Positions 44,985-54,770 of a DNA stretch of 64,000 nt are shown in pieces; the stretch's first letter is position 1; each line of letters begins with the position of its first letter. The translations under genes were made by a program, and so were the position numbers. The notes under the pieces were generated by a model. That model was not told where the DNA came from and did not search any database. It saw nothing but the letters and a program-made list of their open reading frames with translations. The DNA is from Flabesymbios commensalis. Taxonomy: Eukaryota > Annelida > Polychaeta > Terebellida > Flabelligeridae. The stretch covers positions 83,222,090 through 83,286,089 of the forward strand of contig OZ024908.1 of NCBI GenBank assembly GCA_964017125.1, in the 5' to 3' direction.

Positions 44985-45680
44985 ACAAGCACAGATTCCT
45001 AGTTCTGGGGCGATTTGGGTTTTCAGATTTCTAGTTTTCGGGGGATTGGGGTTTTCAGATTTCCAGATTTGGGGCGATTGGGGTTTTCAAATTTCTGGTT
45101 TTGGGGCGATTGGGGTTTTCAGATTTCTAGTTTTGGAGGGATTGGGGTTTTCAGATTTCTAGTTTTGGAGGGATTGGGGTTTTCAGATTTCTAGATTTGG
45201 GGCGATTGGGGTTTTCAGATTTCTACTTTTGGGGGATTGGGGTTTTCAAATTTCTAGTTCTGGGGCAAATAGGGTTTTCAGATTTCTAGTCTTGTGGCGA
45301 TTAGGGTTTTCAGATTTCTAGTTTTGGGGCGATTGGAGTTTTCAGATTTCTAGTTTTGGGGCGATTGGGGATTTCAGATTTCTAGTTTTGGAGCGATTGG
45401 GGTTTTCAGATTTCTAGTTTTGGGGCGATTGGGGTTTTCAGATTTCTAATTTTGGAACGATTGGGGTTTTCAGATTTCTAGTTTTGGGGCGATTGGGGTT
45501 TTCAGATTTCTAATTTTGGGGCGATTAGGGTTTTCAGATTTCTAGTTTTGGGGCGATTGTGGTTTTCAGATTTCTAATTTTGGGGCGATTGGGGTTTTCA
45601 GATTTTTAGTTTTGGGGCGATTGGGGTTTTTAGATTTTTAGTTCTGGGGCGATTGGGGTTTTCAGATTTTTAGTTTTTAG
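44985..45680 (+). repeat. 32-bp minisatellite, about 21 units
   Basis: Unit CAGATTTCTAGTTTTGGGGC then GATTGGGGTTTT, period 32 (for example 45311 and 45343), with scattered substitutions. Two GGGG tracts per unit lie on the plus strand. The array starts with degenerate units near 44991. Confidence 0.92.
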
Positions 45681-46754
45681 TCTACTTATAGTAAATTAAA
45701 TATATAGAGAAGCTTTTCGAGAGTTATTTAACAATGCACTTTTTAACGTTACAAAAGTGTTTAAAATAAATATAAACACTCACTGATACACATTAATAAA
45801 TCAATAATCTGTATTTTTTTTTACTTTTCACCTGGCCATGTTTATTGACAAATATCACAGCATAACAAAACATGAACTGATACCGGTTCAATCTTGGGCG
45901 CCGAGGGGGTGAGGGGGAATCACTGTATTCAGTGCATTAGGATTGTGTCGCCCACAAGGGTGTCTTTTAGCCATTTTCTGTAATTGCGAGGGTTACTTTT
46001 TACCAATTTAAAAAGGTGTGTTTTTGGCCAAAGCTGTATATTCAAGAGTGTGTTTTCGGCCAAAGCTGTATGTTCAAGGGTAGGGGATTACATATATGGA
46101 TCAGTAACTACTTGACCGATTCTCAGAAACCGTGTTACGTCATCACAGGTCAGCATTTACTGCGGGATAGCTACTAGGTGATAACAACGCCTGGGCTGTC
46201 AAAGGGATTATACTTCAATGTACTGATTTAATGTCAGAAAGTTGGGACATCCCCTTGAAAATCCACGTTTTTGCCAGAATCGCGTCATAACATAACATTT
46301 CAAAACCAATATGTCTTTTAATATATATTTAGCCGTAAATAGAAACACTGAAAACCATAAAAAATTATAATATATGCACGCAAATTGCAGACAAATTTGA
46401 AAAACATGGCAGATTTTATGTGCTAAACACTACATGTCCACACGCCTATCATGCGCTGTCCTCAAGACCCCGAGTGCATGGTGTGACACGCAACAAGACG
46501 GAACATGATTGGCTTTGAACAGTCGAGGTCACACGTGCTACCATGGCAACTTACACACAACACTCGTAAAAGTTGTGCTCCCGTTTTGAATAAATGTCGT
46601 TTTTAGCCTTCAAACAAGCTCTCCGGAGTGAAAAAACATAATTTGAATGAAAAGAGATAATTTTCCTATTAGATTGTCATGTTTATAGCGACATAAAGCA
46701 TAATGTTACTTAGGGAGATGTGTTTTAGCGTCGCTACTTTTTATACTTGACATA
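45681..46754. other. Intergenic, nothing recognised
   Basis: No gene found. A 33-base direct duplication (TTTTCGGCCAAAGCTGTAT) sits at 46015-46080. Confidence 0.5.
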
Positions 46755-47215
46755 GTGAAAAATCAGGACCAAACTGCCTTCCTATCACCTAGTTCGCACA
46801 CAAGGTCACGCCTTCAAGGCCGTTCAGTTTCTGATAATAGACAGCAGCGGGAGGTGTTGCAGGGTGAATCGTCTTGCTGGCCAGACATTAACGGTGGAGT
46901 TCTTCAAGGCACCGTCCTTGGATCACTTTTGTTTTTGGTCTACATTAATAATATGGAATAAGGCCTAACATTCAAACTGACTCTATTGGCTGATAATAAA
47001 TTACTTTTATCTATTTCAAATCGTCATAATAATTATCAGCAAATACTAAATAGCCACCTCGAAAAACTCGAAGCGTGGGCGCAACAATGGATTGTCAGCT
47101 TCAGTGCTTTAACAATTTGGTGGTTAATTATAGAAATATTTCCCCCCCAAATAACCTCAGGTTGTATAACTAAGAATTACAAAATATACCCTACTCTAAA
47201 CATTTAGGTGTTACC
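46755..47215 (+). pseudogene. LINE D reverse transcriptase fragment
   Basis: GGVLQGTVLGSLLFLVYINNM (46893-46955) corresponds to the GVPQGSVLGPLLFxIYINDL box. LLADNKLLL (46984-47010) is a degenerate YADD box, followed by NSHLEKLEAWAQQWIVSFSA. Frameshifts separate the blocks. Only the palm region remains. Confidence 0.8.
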
Positions 47216-47435
47216 TTACCACAAAATTTAAAATTTAGACCAGCGTTAGACCGGCATTGGGTCGACTTCTTGTGTCTGCTGGGTGGTCTCATGATCACCA
47301 CTTTTGGGGGTTGCCATGGTTAACACATTTTTGTTCTACACTTTACCTAAGGCGCTGATGTGTCAGTCATGGCGCCATCCCGTCCTAATTGTATGCTATA
47401 TATTTATATTGGGCTCCTTGCATATTTTCACATAA

Positions 47436-47575
47436 CCATCCCCCCATGGGGGGTACTCCCAGGGGTCAGTCCATCACACCATGATGGGGAGGGGGTACTC
47501 CCGGGGGTCAGTCCTTCACACCCGTGATGGGGGATAGTCCCGGGGGTCAGTCCTTCACACCCGCGATGGAGCTGT
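47436..47575. repeat. ~40-bp tandem repeat, three units
   Basis: GTCAGTCC starts at 47465, 47507 and 47546 in units with GGTACTCCC.GGGG and CACACC.TGATGG. Confidence 0.8.
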
Positions 47576-47878
47576 GAGCTTTTACATATCTTACCATTGT
47601 CTTTACGCAGGGAGATAATGGCCATCAAATGGCTTTTTAAATCATTATTTTCATCAGATTTTCAAATACGGTTGCAGCCTTATTAAGTGACGACAGACAG
47701 AAGCCTTCGGTCAAGTCAAATCGGGTCACTCTTTTAACTGAAGCGTTTAAGTTATTTTAGTCAAATAGGGTATTTAGTCTATGGAAAAAATTACCAAAAA
47801 TATGAGCCAGGCAAAAAACTTAGCAATTAAACCTTTTTTCTGATACCAACTTCAGTTTACGGATAGTTTTAACCCTTA

Positions 47879-48102
47879 AGCCGCTAAATGGAATATTTTA
47901 AATTTTCACCCACGTGAAGCCGTGTCTCGCTACCGCGACCCACAGCTTCAAGTGGGTAAATAAAAAATAATGTTCTTATTGTTTAATTTGAGACCAAACA
48001 TATGCAAAAATCTTGATTATTTTGTTCCCGATAACAGTGATTTAATCGGCTTATAAAATAGATTAAAAACGACTTTAGTCGCGCTTACCGTTTCCAGGGT
48101 AA
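47879..48102. mobile_element. MITE-C relative with conserved-loop hairpin
   Basis: Begins TTAACCCTTAAGCC and ends CCAGGGTAA. Hairpin 47897-47957 with stems TTCACCCACGTGAAGC and AGCTTCAAGTGGGT around TCTCGCTACCGCGACCC. Internal GATTTAATCGGCTTATAAAA matches MITE-C at 3330. Confidence 0.7.
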
Positions 48103-48153
48103 TGTAATAGTGTTGGATCCTGGATCAGCAATTTCAAATTCATTCATTAACCC

Positions 48154-48431
48154 TTAACCCTTGAAGCGCTGAATTAAATTGTAAAAAAAAACATCGCAAC
48201 CAAAGGGTTTTTTCAATTTGAAATCATCGTAAATGTCTTAGTCGGCTCTTCCCGATTCATTTGAATACCTATGTTATGGGTCTACGACCCTTATAAATAT
48301 TTTTACTCTTACAGTGCGGGGATCGACTTCAGACGTCAGAATCAGACGTTTTGACTTCAGACGTCAGAGTCTGAAGTCTACAGAAGGCAGATTCTGACAT
48401 TTAAAGTCGATCTCCGCGCTGTAAGAGTTAA
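48154..48431 (-). mobile_element. MITE-B, reverse orientation, with enlarged hairpin
   Basis: TTAACCCTTGAAGCGCTGAA at the left and GCGCTGTAAGAGTTAA at the right. The hairpin region is expanded by a partial duplication (GACTTCAGACGTCAGA appears twice, 48327-48372). Confidence 0.75.
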
Positions 48432-49327
48432 GAGACATTAATTACATCTGTTTTTTTAATAAAATAGCTTCAAAAAGGCTTTTAAAGCCGCTTCTCTTCA
48501 GGCCACCCCCAGAATACGGTGTGCAATGTTTCTGAAATCCTGCGTTAAGAACATATAACGAGTTAAAAGATTAGGCATCAGGTAGAGGGAAATGCGGCAA
48601 AAAGTGACAACAATGTATCAACACAAAAGTAACAACATATTTTTTGTAATATTCGACAACAGTAACATTGCGCACTGCACAGACATATTATATAGCCTGG
48701 TACCATTTTATGTCCTAGCAAAAGCGAGACGCTGACCCCGAAGCTGGCGAGCCAGCACAGGCCCTGTGCCCCAACTCTACTGGCACATCTGAAACTCTCC
48801 ACACTTTATCCAACTCCGAGACAAACTTTTATCCTGGATGTCAAACATAGCAAGGTGCTGGCCACTTTACTTGATATCCTGATAACAAGTAGTTTTACAA
48901 TATCATATTTGTACAAAGATTGTATATATTATTTGTGTATATCAAGCCTACTAAAATACAAAATAAATAATACTAAAAAAGAACAATCTAAATTAATGAC
49001 AATTGAGTAACTTTTTGTTAGCAGTCAGGGTGTTAACAAAAAAGAGGAAATACATTGTAAATAAATATATATATAATGTCAATAATAGCCATACATGTAA
49101 TTTACGATTACAAAGTTTTTTATCTGCAGTTATGGTGTTTGTAATAAATAGACAATAAATACATTGTATATAAATAAATATATAATTTGATTTCAATAAT
49201 ATATATATAAATAGATCACAATTGTTGTATGATATATAAGTATATATGATATCAGTACGCCGACTGGTTATGATACCTACAAACGAATGAATGAATGAAC
49301 ATGATGATTGGATGAATCAATCAATCA
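48432..49327. other. Intergenic AT-rich with a ~125-bp direct duplication
   Basis: 48975-49085 and 49090-49200 are diverged tandem copies (AAATACATTGTA.ATAAATA). TA microsatellites at 49195-49215. No gene. Confidence 0.5.
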
Positions 49328-49595
49328 ATCAAGGTGACTCTGGGCACATACAGGCTAAAAAAGTGGGCTATACTGGAGAAACTATTGAGGATGATGGCAC
49401 TACTCTCAATACACATGCTTAAACATTCGAACCCTGATCGTCTGGGGCAGAGCATGCTACCTTTCGGTTACGGAGACCCCCCACAATACTGCATATTTAC
49501 GAGTGTGTTTGAAACCTAATACCAGAGCGGAAGAACACATCGCAAGCTCCAGCGTGACAGACATTAGGCGTAGCCACTACACAAGGGGCACCGCC
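49328..49595 (-). mobile_element. Dimeric tRNA-derived SINE, diverged
   Basis: Minus strand: GGCGGTGCCCCTTGTGTAGTG then a B-box-like remnant. The second unit reads GTCTCCGTAACCGAAAGG and CAGGGTTCGAATG. Same two-unit order as 21009-21328 with many substitutions; no clear target duplication. Confidence 0.7.
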
Positions 49596-50929
49596 ATATG
49601 AGAGTAAATATCTGGGTACTGGGAGGGTTGCGTAGTCCTAATACAACAATACATAAAATATACACACTGCCTGATAATGTTAAAAGAAAAATATATGAAT
49701 AATTAAAGATATTGCAAAAGTGTAACCTCATGTCATATTTTATATAAAAAATATCATTTATATAATGATTAACGTGCTAAATACAGATAGTAAAGCTTTT
49801 AAATTGACGAAACGCTCTGTATTTTCATATAAATAAAATAGATAATAAATATAGCAGAACGGACATTCAAGTCATGTTTCTATTTGACCAGATGAGCTAA
49901 TGACTAAGTTATGTTCCTCCTGACAATCTAGACTTGATTGTGTATACATGATGACTAGATGAGCAGATAAATAACTACATTATTTGTCGTGTTGGAAATA
50001 TAATACCATCCTATATCACAATAATATAGAAGCCTACATATAGACTAGAATAGTTTAAAACTGTGAACACTTTTACATTTTGCATAATTTTTAAACGTTT
50101 TTTTTTGTTTGGAATACGTGTCTGTATACTCATACTATATGGTATACTATAAATGTCCAAACAAACAGGAGTTAAATATATGACTTCGAACAAGAGTTAA
50201 ATATAGCATCTCTTGTGTATATTCTATATATATATGTACATGTCTCTCAGGAGTTATATATATGATCTCTTCTGCCCATGAATTTAGGTAGATTTCGACA
50301 CATACAGAAATAAGATACAATATGCACACCAGGTACAACAATATTGCTAGAGGATATATGATATATAAAAATATATGATATATGAAAATACTGTACACAT
50401 AAAACATATATGCCCCTAGCTACATACCATGGTAATGTCATTTACTTTAAGTGGTTATTATGTATATGTTCAATGCCGTTTAACCTTTGTCTTACTTTAT
50501 TTTAAGTGATGTAGTTATCACGTACATCCTAAAAAATATACATTAAGAAATACGAGACATGTGCCCAACGTTGATTCAATGTTCGCACACCGTCTGCGAA
50601 GTTGTTTCAGTATTTACCCAGCATTGGCTCAACATCTCGTACATCTTGTTTGGAATGACTTTTAATTATCATGATTATGGCGATAAACTGTCTACCTGTC
50701 TGCATTATCACTTTCTTTATTAACAAATTGCAATCGTGTGAACGTCGTGTTTTTCTTCGTCCCCTTCAGACATCGAGAATGAATTAACGCTCTGTTCGAT
50801 CTGATGAATGATATATTATACTTATAACATAGAATGGCTAATGTGCCTTTAAAATGCAACCAATGTCTTGCTAATCCTTAAGTTATTTAAATTGAATCTT
50901 CAAACATAATTCTCTAATTTAAGTGGTTA
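49596..50929. other. Intergenic, AT-rich, nothing firm
   Basis: Only simple AT repeats and an ACGTTGATTCAATGTTCG mosaic motif (50560-50640). Confidence 0.5.
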
Positions 50930-51120
50930 TTAAAGAGACTAGCCCACCACCTAGCTTCAGTCATAGTTGTCACAAATATTGTTAGAGGCATCAATTGTTT
51001 TTGAATTTTCTGTTTTATTGTTAAATACTTTATGCCAATAATACTGTCAATGCACCTGAAAGCTTTTTTGACAACCATGACTTAAATTATGTGGTGGGCT
51101 AGTCTTTGTATTCCCTTTAA
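50930..51120. mobile_element. TTAA-flanked MITE in the IAP 3' region
   Basis: 191 bases between TTAA (50930-50933) and TTAA (51117-51120). Inverted ends share GACTAGCCCACCACNTA and GTCATNGTTGTCA. It lies 12 bases downstream of the IAP stop codon, so it would form most of that gene's 3' UTR. The tips AAAGNGACTAG resemble those of MITE-A. Confidence 0.75.
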
Positions 51121-51132
51121 AGCCTCTTATTG

Positions 51133-51329
51133 TTAAGATTTATATATTTTCACTGTGCCAGCGATGACTTTCCGACAGATAGGACACGCATCCACAGCAG
51201 ACGAGCAGTTATAGCAGCAAACAAGATGTCCACAAGGCAGAAACAGAACATTAATGTCAGCCTCCATACAAATCTTGCATACCTCGGCATCTTTCAGTCT
51301 TCTGTTTTCCTCCAATAAACGTGTATGTT
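51133..51329 (-). other. IAP terminal RING exon
   Basis: Reads EHTRLLEENRRLKDAEVCKI then the RING and ends KIYKS-stop at 51133. A short charged helix precedes the RING, as in cIAP/XIAP-type proteins. All eight zinc ligands are present and no damage is visible. Confidence 0.85.
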
Positions 51330-52010
51330 CTAGAATATACAAGTTGAAAGTGAATACATGTGTAAGTAAAATATAATAAGAGGGTGTTTGAAGAGTAATG
51401 TGGTAAACAGAGGTAATCAGTCAAGGTTCAAATCGCCCAAGGAGGCCGTTAGACGAATACATTACACGACCAAATGCACTTTATTACTATTACTATCACT
51501 ATGTTAAAATCGTCCAAAGAGGGTCTCAGATTAATACATTACCCGATAAAATGTTCTTCATTACTATTATTATCACTATAAAGTTATTGCTAATGCCATC
51601 CAAGGAAAGACTCAGATTAACGCAATAATGCACCTTATTGCTATTATTTTGCCTTTGTACGGCACTATAATCATCACTATAAAGGTGGGACTAAAAGCGC
51701 CCAAGGAGGGCCTTATCGCCTAGCCGTTGTATGCTCATTTGCTAGAGCAAAATATCTTATTTATGTTATCTTAGTTTTCAAAGTTAAAAGGAATATTAGA
51801 ATATGGGAATATTATCGTGCCTTTTATATACGGACTTCTCAGTAAACTCGAAACGTTAAACCAATGCAGGTTTAATGTTGGTCCAGCGGCTTCACCGTTT
51901 TCTAGGCCTACTCTGTTCACCATGTTTACTTAGCTAGAACTTAATGAATAAAATAGCAATCATAGAAATATATAATTGAACAGCTATACATCCTGTTCTC
52001 TATTTCTTAC

Positions 52011-52047
52011 CTGAGGGTTGGCGTGTTGCAGAAGCTATAGACTGAGC
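52011..52047 (-). other. IAP exon 2 (37-base microexon)
   Basis: AG acceptor at 52048-52049 and gtaagaaat donor below 52011. It encodes AQSIASATRQPS plus one base, which joins in phase to the RING exon. Confidence 0.7.
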
Positions 52048-52844
52048 CTGGAACAAAAACTATTTATTTCGAAATTGTTTACTTATCTTTTTCATGTGCA
52101 TGGAAATATTGTACAGGTTTAAAAAGACCTGATAGTTGTAAATGAAAACGAAAAAATCGTTATTTTTGGTGGCGTATATATTATCATAGGTATAAAAACA
52201 TGTTTTGCTAGCTCACCATTGAATATTTAGAAAAGCTTCGCTTTAACAAACTGACACTTTGGTTGCAATCGTTGCCATGTTTTGACCAGCCATGTAAATC
52301 TCGATGAGACTAAATAATTAATTACTACTACTGTATGTACTTACGCCATTAGTGGTAGGTCCCTGTTCTTGGAGATGATCTGTCCATGGTCCACTGGATG
52401 ACGTCATCACTCTGGGTTGTACTACAGATGGTCGAGGTAAAGGGGCATGGTCGTCTTCAACCAGTACATTACCACAGGATGACGGACTCATCACGAGAGG
52501 ACAGCGTGGAAAATACCTCTTATGTTCTCGTTCAGGGATGTCACCCTTTTCCCACATTCTCAACATGTTATAGCAGAACGCACATCGTACCCTCCAGGTC
52601 CGATATAATAGAACCCGGCTCTGGCCACCAGATGCTTGTCAACAGGTGCACATTCTGCCCAAGTCGTGAAAGTCTGTAACCGAACTGATTCCCTCTTGAG
52701 AAGTTTGAGTCTGTGATCTCTCTGGGAAGAGGTTTCTGGCGTTCTTTGTTGATCAAGTATTGATGATAGAGTATTGTGAGAAGACGGTGGGGTATTGTGG
52801 TAAGCTGTATCACTGGTCGATCTGAGTTGTGAGGTAGACCTACT

Positions 52845-53378
52845 CTAGTAAGCTGTAGTATTCGTTGTTGCACTGGTTGAGGTGGGTGGTGAGGTATTTT
52901 CTGATGAGGTGTTAAATTCAGCATGAGGATATGACGCTGTGTTGTGATGTTGGTGATAGCTGTTTGGGGAGTTTTGATCAGATGTGACTCCTGTATTTTG
53001 TGTTGCAGGACTGGACGTGTTCCATGATTCCAAATCACCAGGTGGCTCTCCCAAATCACCAGGTGGCTCTGTTCCAAACGGTACATTGCCCGCCAGCCTC
53101 CTGCCAGCAGAATGATCAGTGACCATTGGGCAGCGAGGACTGACCTCTCTGTGTCTCTCATGATGGTCATCATCAGATGACCAGTCACTTAAGCGGCAAC
53201 CACAAGAGAAACAGATCACTTCATCTCTTCTTTTGGGATTCTTGCTGCGATAAAACCCAGCTGTGGCAAGAAGTGATGCCAAAATAGGTATATGTTCTGG
53301 TAAACCTGCAAATGACGCCAAACGATTTCTCTCGTGCTGCATTTTAAGTTTTGAAGATTTTTTCTTCTGTTTACTCAT
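52845..53378 (-). CDS. BIR1-containing open frame of the IAP locus
   Basis: 177 codons intact: a lysine-rich start (MSKQKKKSSK), one complete BIR domain (residues 18-87) and a Ser/Thr/Asn/Pro-rich linker with a duplicated PPGDL motif. If the TAG is real, this single-BIR protein is what the locus could still make. It lacks the RING, so it would have no ligase activity. Confidence 0.6.
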   Translation of the reverse strand: MSKQKKKSSKLKMQHERNRLASFAGLPEHIPILASLLATAGFYRSKNPKRRDEVICFSCGCRLSDWSSDDDHHERHREVSPRCPMVTDHSAGRRLAGNVPFGTEPPGDLGEPPGDLESWNTSSPATQNTGVTSDQNSPNSYHQHHNTASYPHAEFNTSSENTSPPTSTSATTNTTAY

Positions 53379-53382
53379 TTGA

Positions 53383-54640
53383 CTGAAACAAAGAAACCAT
53401 CATTATAATGTTGATATTTGGATCGATCTTCTAACTGATATGCCTTTACAACAGTGTTATAGAAACATATTAGAAGACCATATATTTAATGTTACATCTA
53501 TATCGACTAAGCTATATTGTCTGTACCCTGCAACCTCGCCATATAATCTTTTGGTTAAGACATTTTGGTCACATGATACATGATAGATATATGAAAACAT
53601 TAATACAATATGCACTTTTCACCATGTTTCGAACTTATACACCTGGTGATTTATTAATAACAAAAAAAAAACATTTTTTGGGCAGCATTATTGATTACAT
53701 GTCTCAAAATTCCACAATTTATTTATAATACTAGCCTACTTGGCCGCTAATTAAAACGTATTCTGTAATGTAGTAAAGTGAATTTATGGTGTGTGCATCC
53801 ATACGATATGTGTGATACTGGTGTTACATGGGAGGTGTACCAAATTGCTATAGTATATTTAGTAATTTTGCTGAAAACTTAGGTGCAATACATTGAACCA
53901 ACGATGTGGGACAATCATAAATGCATTAAGTTAAAATGATTGGTCACTTTCTCACCAGGTCAGCTATTATTACCTGAGATTAACTCTGCCTATTTTACTT
54001 AATATATGGAGCACGGCGTGTGTGGTCGCTGGGGTCTTATCTCTATAGACTGTTGGCCGCTTCATGTGTTGATCCTTTTATAGGTTACATGGTAATCGAG
54101 ATAGAGATCCGTCCACGTAGCGCAACGTCATCGATATCGAGAAGATACATGTATAGCCACTACTTCAATACATACGGTGTCTTTCAGTATCGCGAAACGC
54201 GCGGAAATTTCGTTAATAATGCGTCTCTTTTTTCACATAATAATTTCCACACTTTTTTCATATTTACTTCATGATTAGATGATCTCCGGGTGGGAATTTG
54301 AATATGGAAGATCAAAATAATGACCATATACGCTCCAAGCAACCCCCCCCCCCTTCCCCACGCTATCTTAAGTATTGCATCATCAGATCATTTATAGAAA
54401 TGCCGAGTTTCATAAAATCTCACAATAATTTGCAATGATTTATATATGACTGACTGACAAACACCACACGTGAACATTGCAAAAGCTCGATATGCATCAA
54501 AAGATCATTTTGAAGCAGCAGAATGACCTAATCCTACACTTTTAGAATTAACATTTTTATAAAGTTTCTATAATAACAATATATATGTTTTCATTTGCCA
54601 CCCATTTATTTTATCTTATACAAGTCGAAAATTGCGACAG
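53383..54640. other. Intergenic, nothing recognised
   Basis: Would include any promoter or 5' UTR exon of the IAP gene, but none can be placed by reading. C-run at 54344. Confidence 0.45.
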
Positions 54641-54770
54641 CAATTCGCGGCTTGTACTGGATGAAGATCTTCCGACTTGAAAGGGTTCTGTTCTAAGTTC
54701 TGTATAGGCGTCACGTTGGCCCTCTGTCTGCGATTCTGGACCAACGCTAGACCAGCATTTACCATTTTAT
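54641..54770. repeat. Second copy of the 7862-7965 repeat plus mosaic motif
   Basis: 54641-54750 matches 7862-7965. It then continues into GACCAACGCTAGACCAGCATT, a member of the dispersed CAACGTTGG-type motif. Confidence 0.65.

Larger units (their letters stand above)
51133..53382 (-). pseudogene. Inhibitor-of-apoptosis (BIR-BIR-RING) gene, apparently disabled
   Basis: Three exons on the minus strand: 53382-52345, 52011-52047 (37 bases) and 51329-51133. The splice junctions are canonical (GGC|gtaagta; ttccag|GCTCAG; CCCTCAG|gtaaga; ttctag|AACATA) and phases match. BIR1 has C56, C59, H76 and C83 (C-x2-C-x16-H-x6-C). BIR2 (about 52700-52490) has CAFC, then H and C in the same spacing. The RING is C-x2-C-x11-C-x-H-x3-C-x2-C-x6-C-x2-C. 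Such proteins act as ubiquitin ligases that restrain caspases. An in-frame TAG (52847-52845) cuts the Ser/Thr-rich linker, and BIR2 is frameshifted near 52593 after GFYYIGPG (net loss of one base modulo three, perhaps four bases). tttcag just 5' of TCAAATG suggests an upstream UTR intron. A young pseudogene, or two assembly errors. Confidence 0.85.

Noticed and set aside
48147-48165. TTAACCCTTAACCC as telomere-like sequence
   Set aside because: It is not a TTAGGG array; it is the tip of a TTAA-flanked MITE repeated once.
52568-53188. 206-codon frame overlapping the IAP exon
   Set aside because: It is the shifted frame of the BIR1-linker-BIR2 coding sequence and has no domain of its own.
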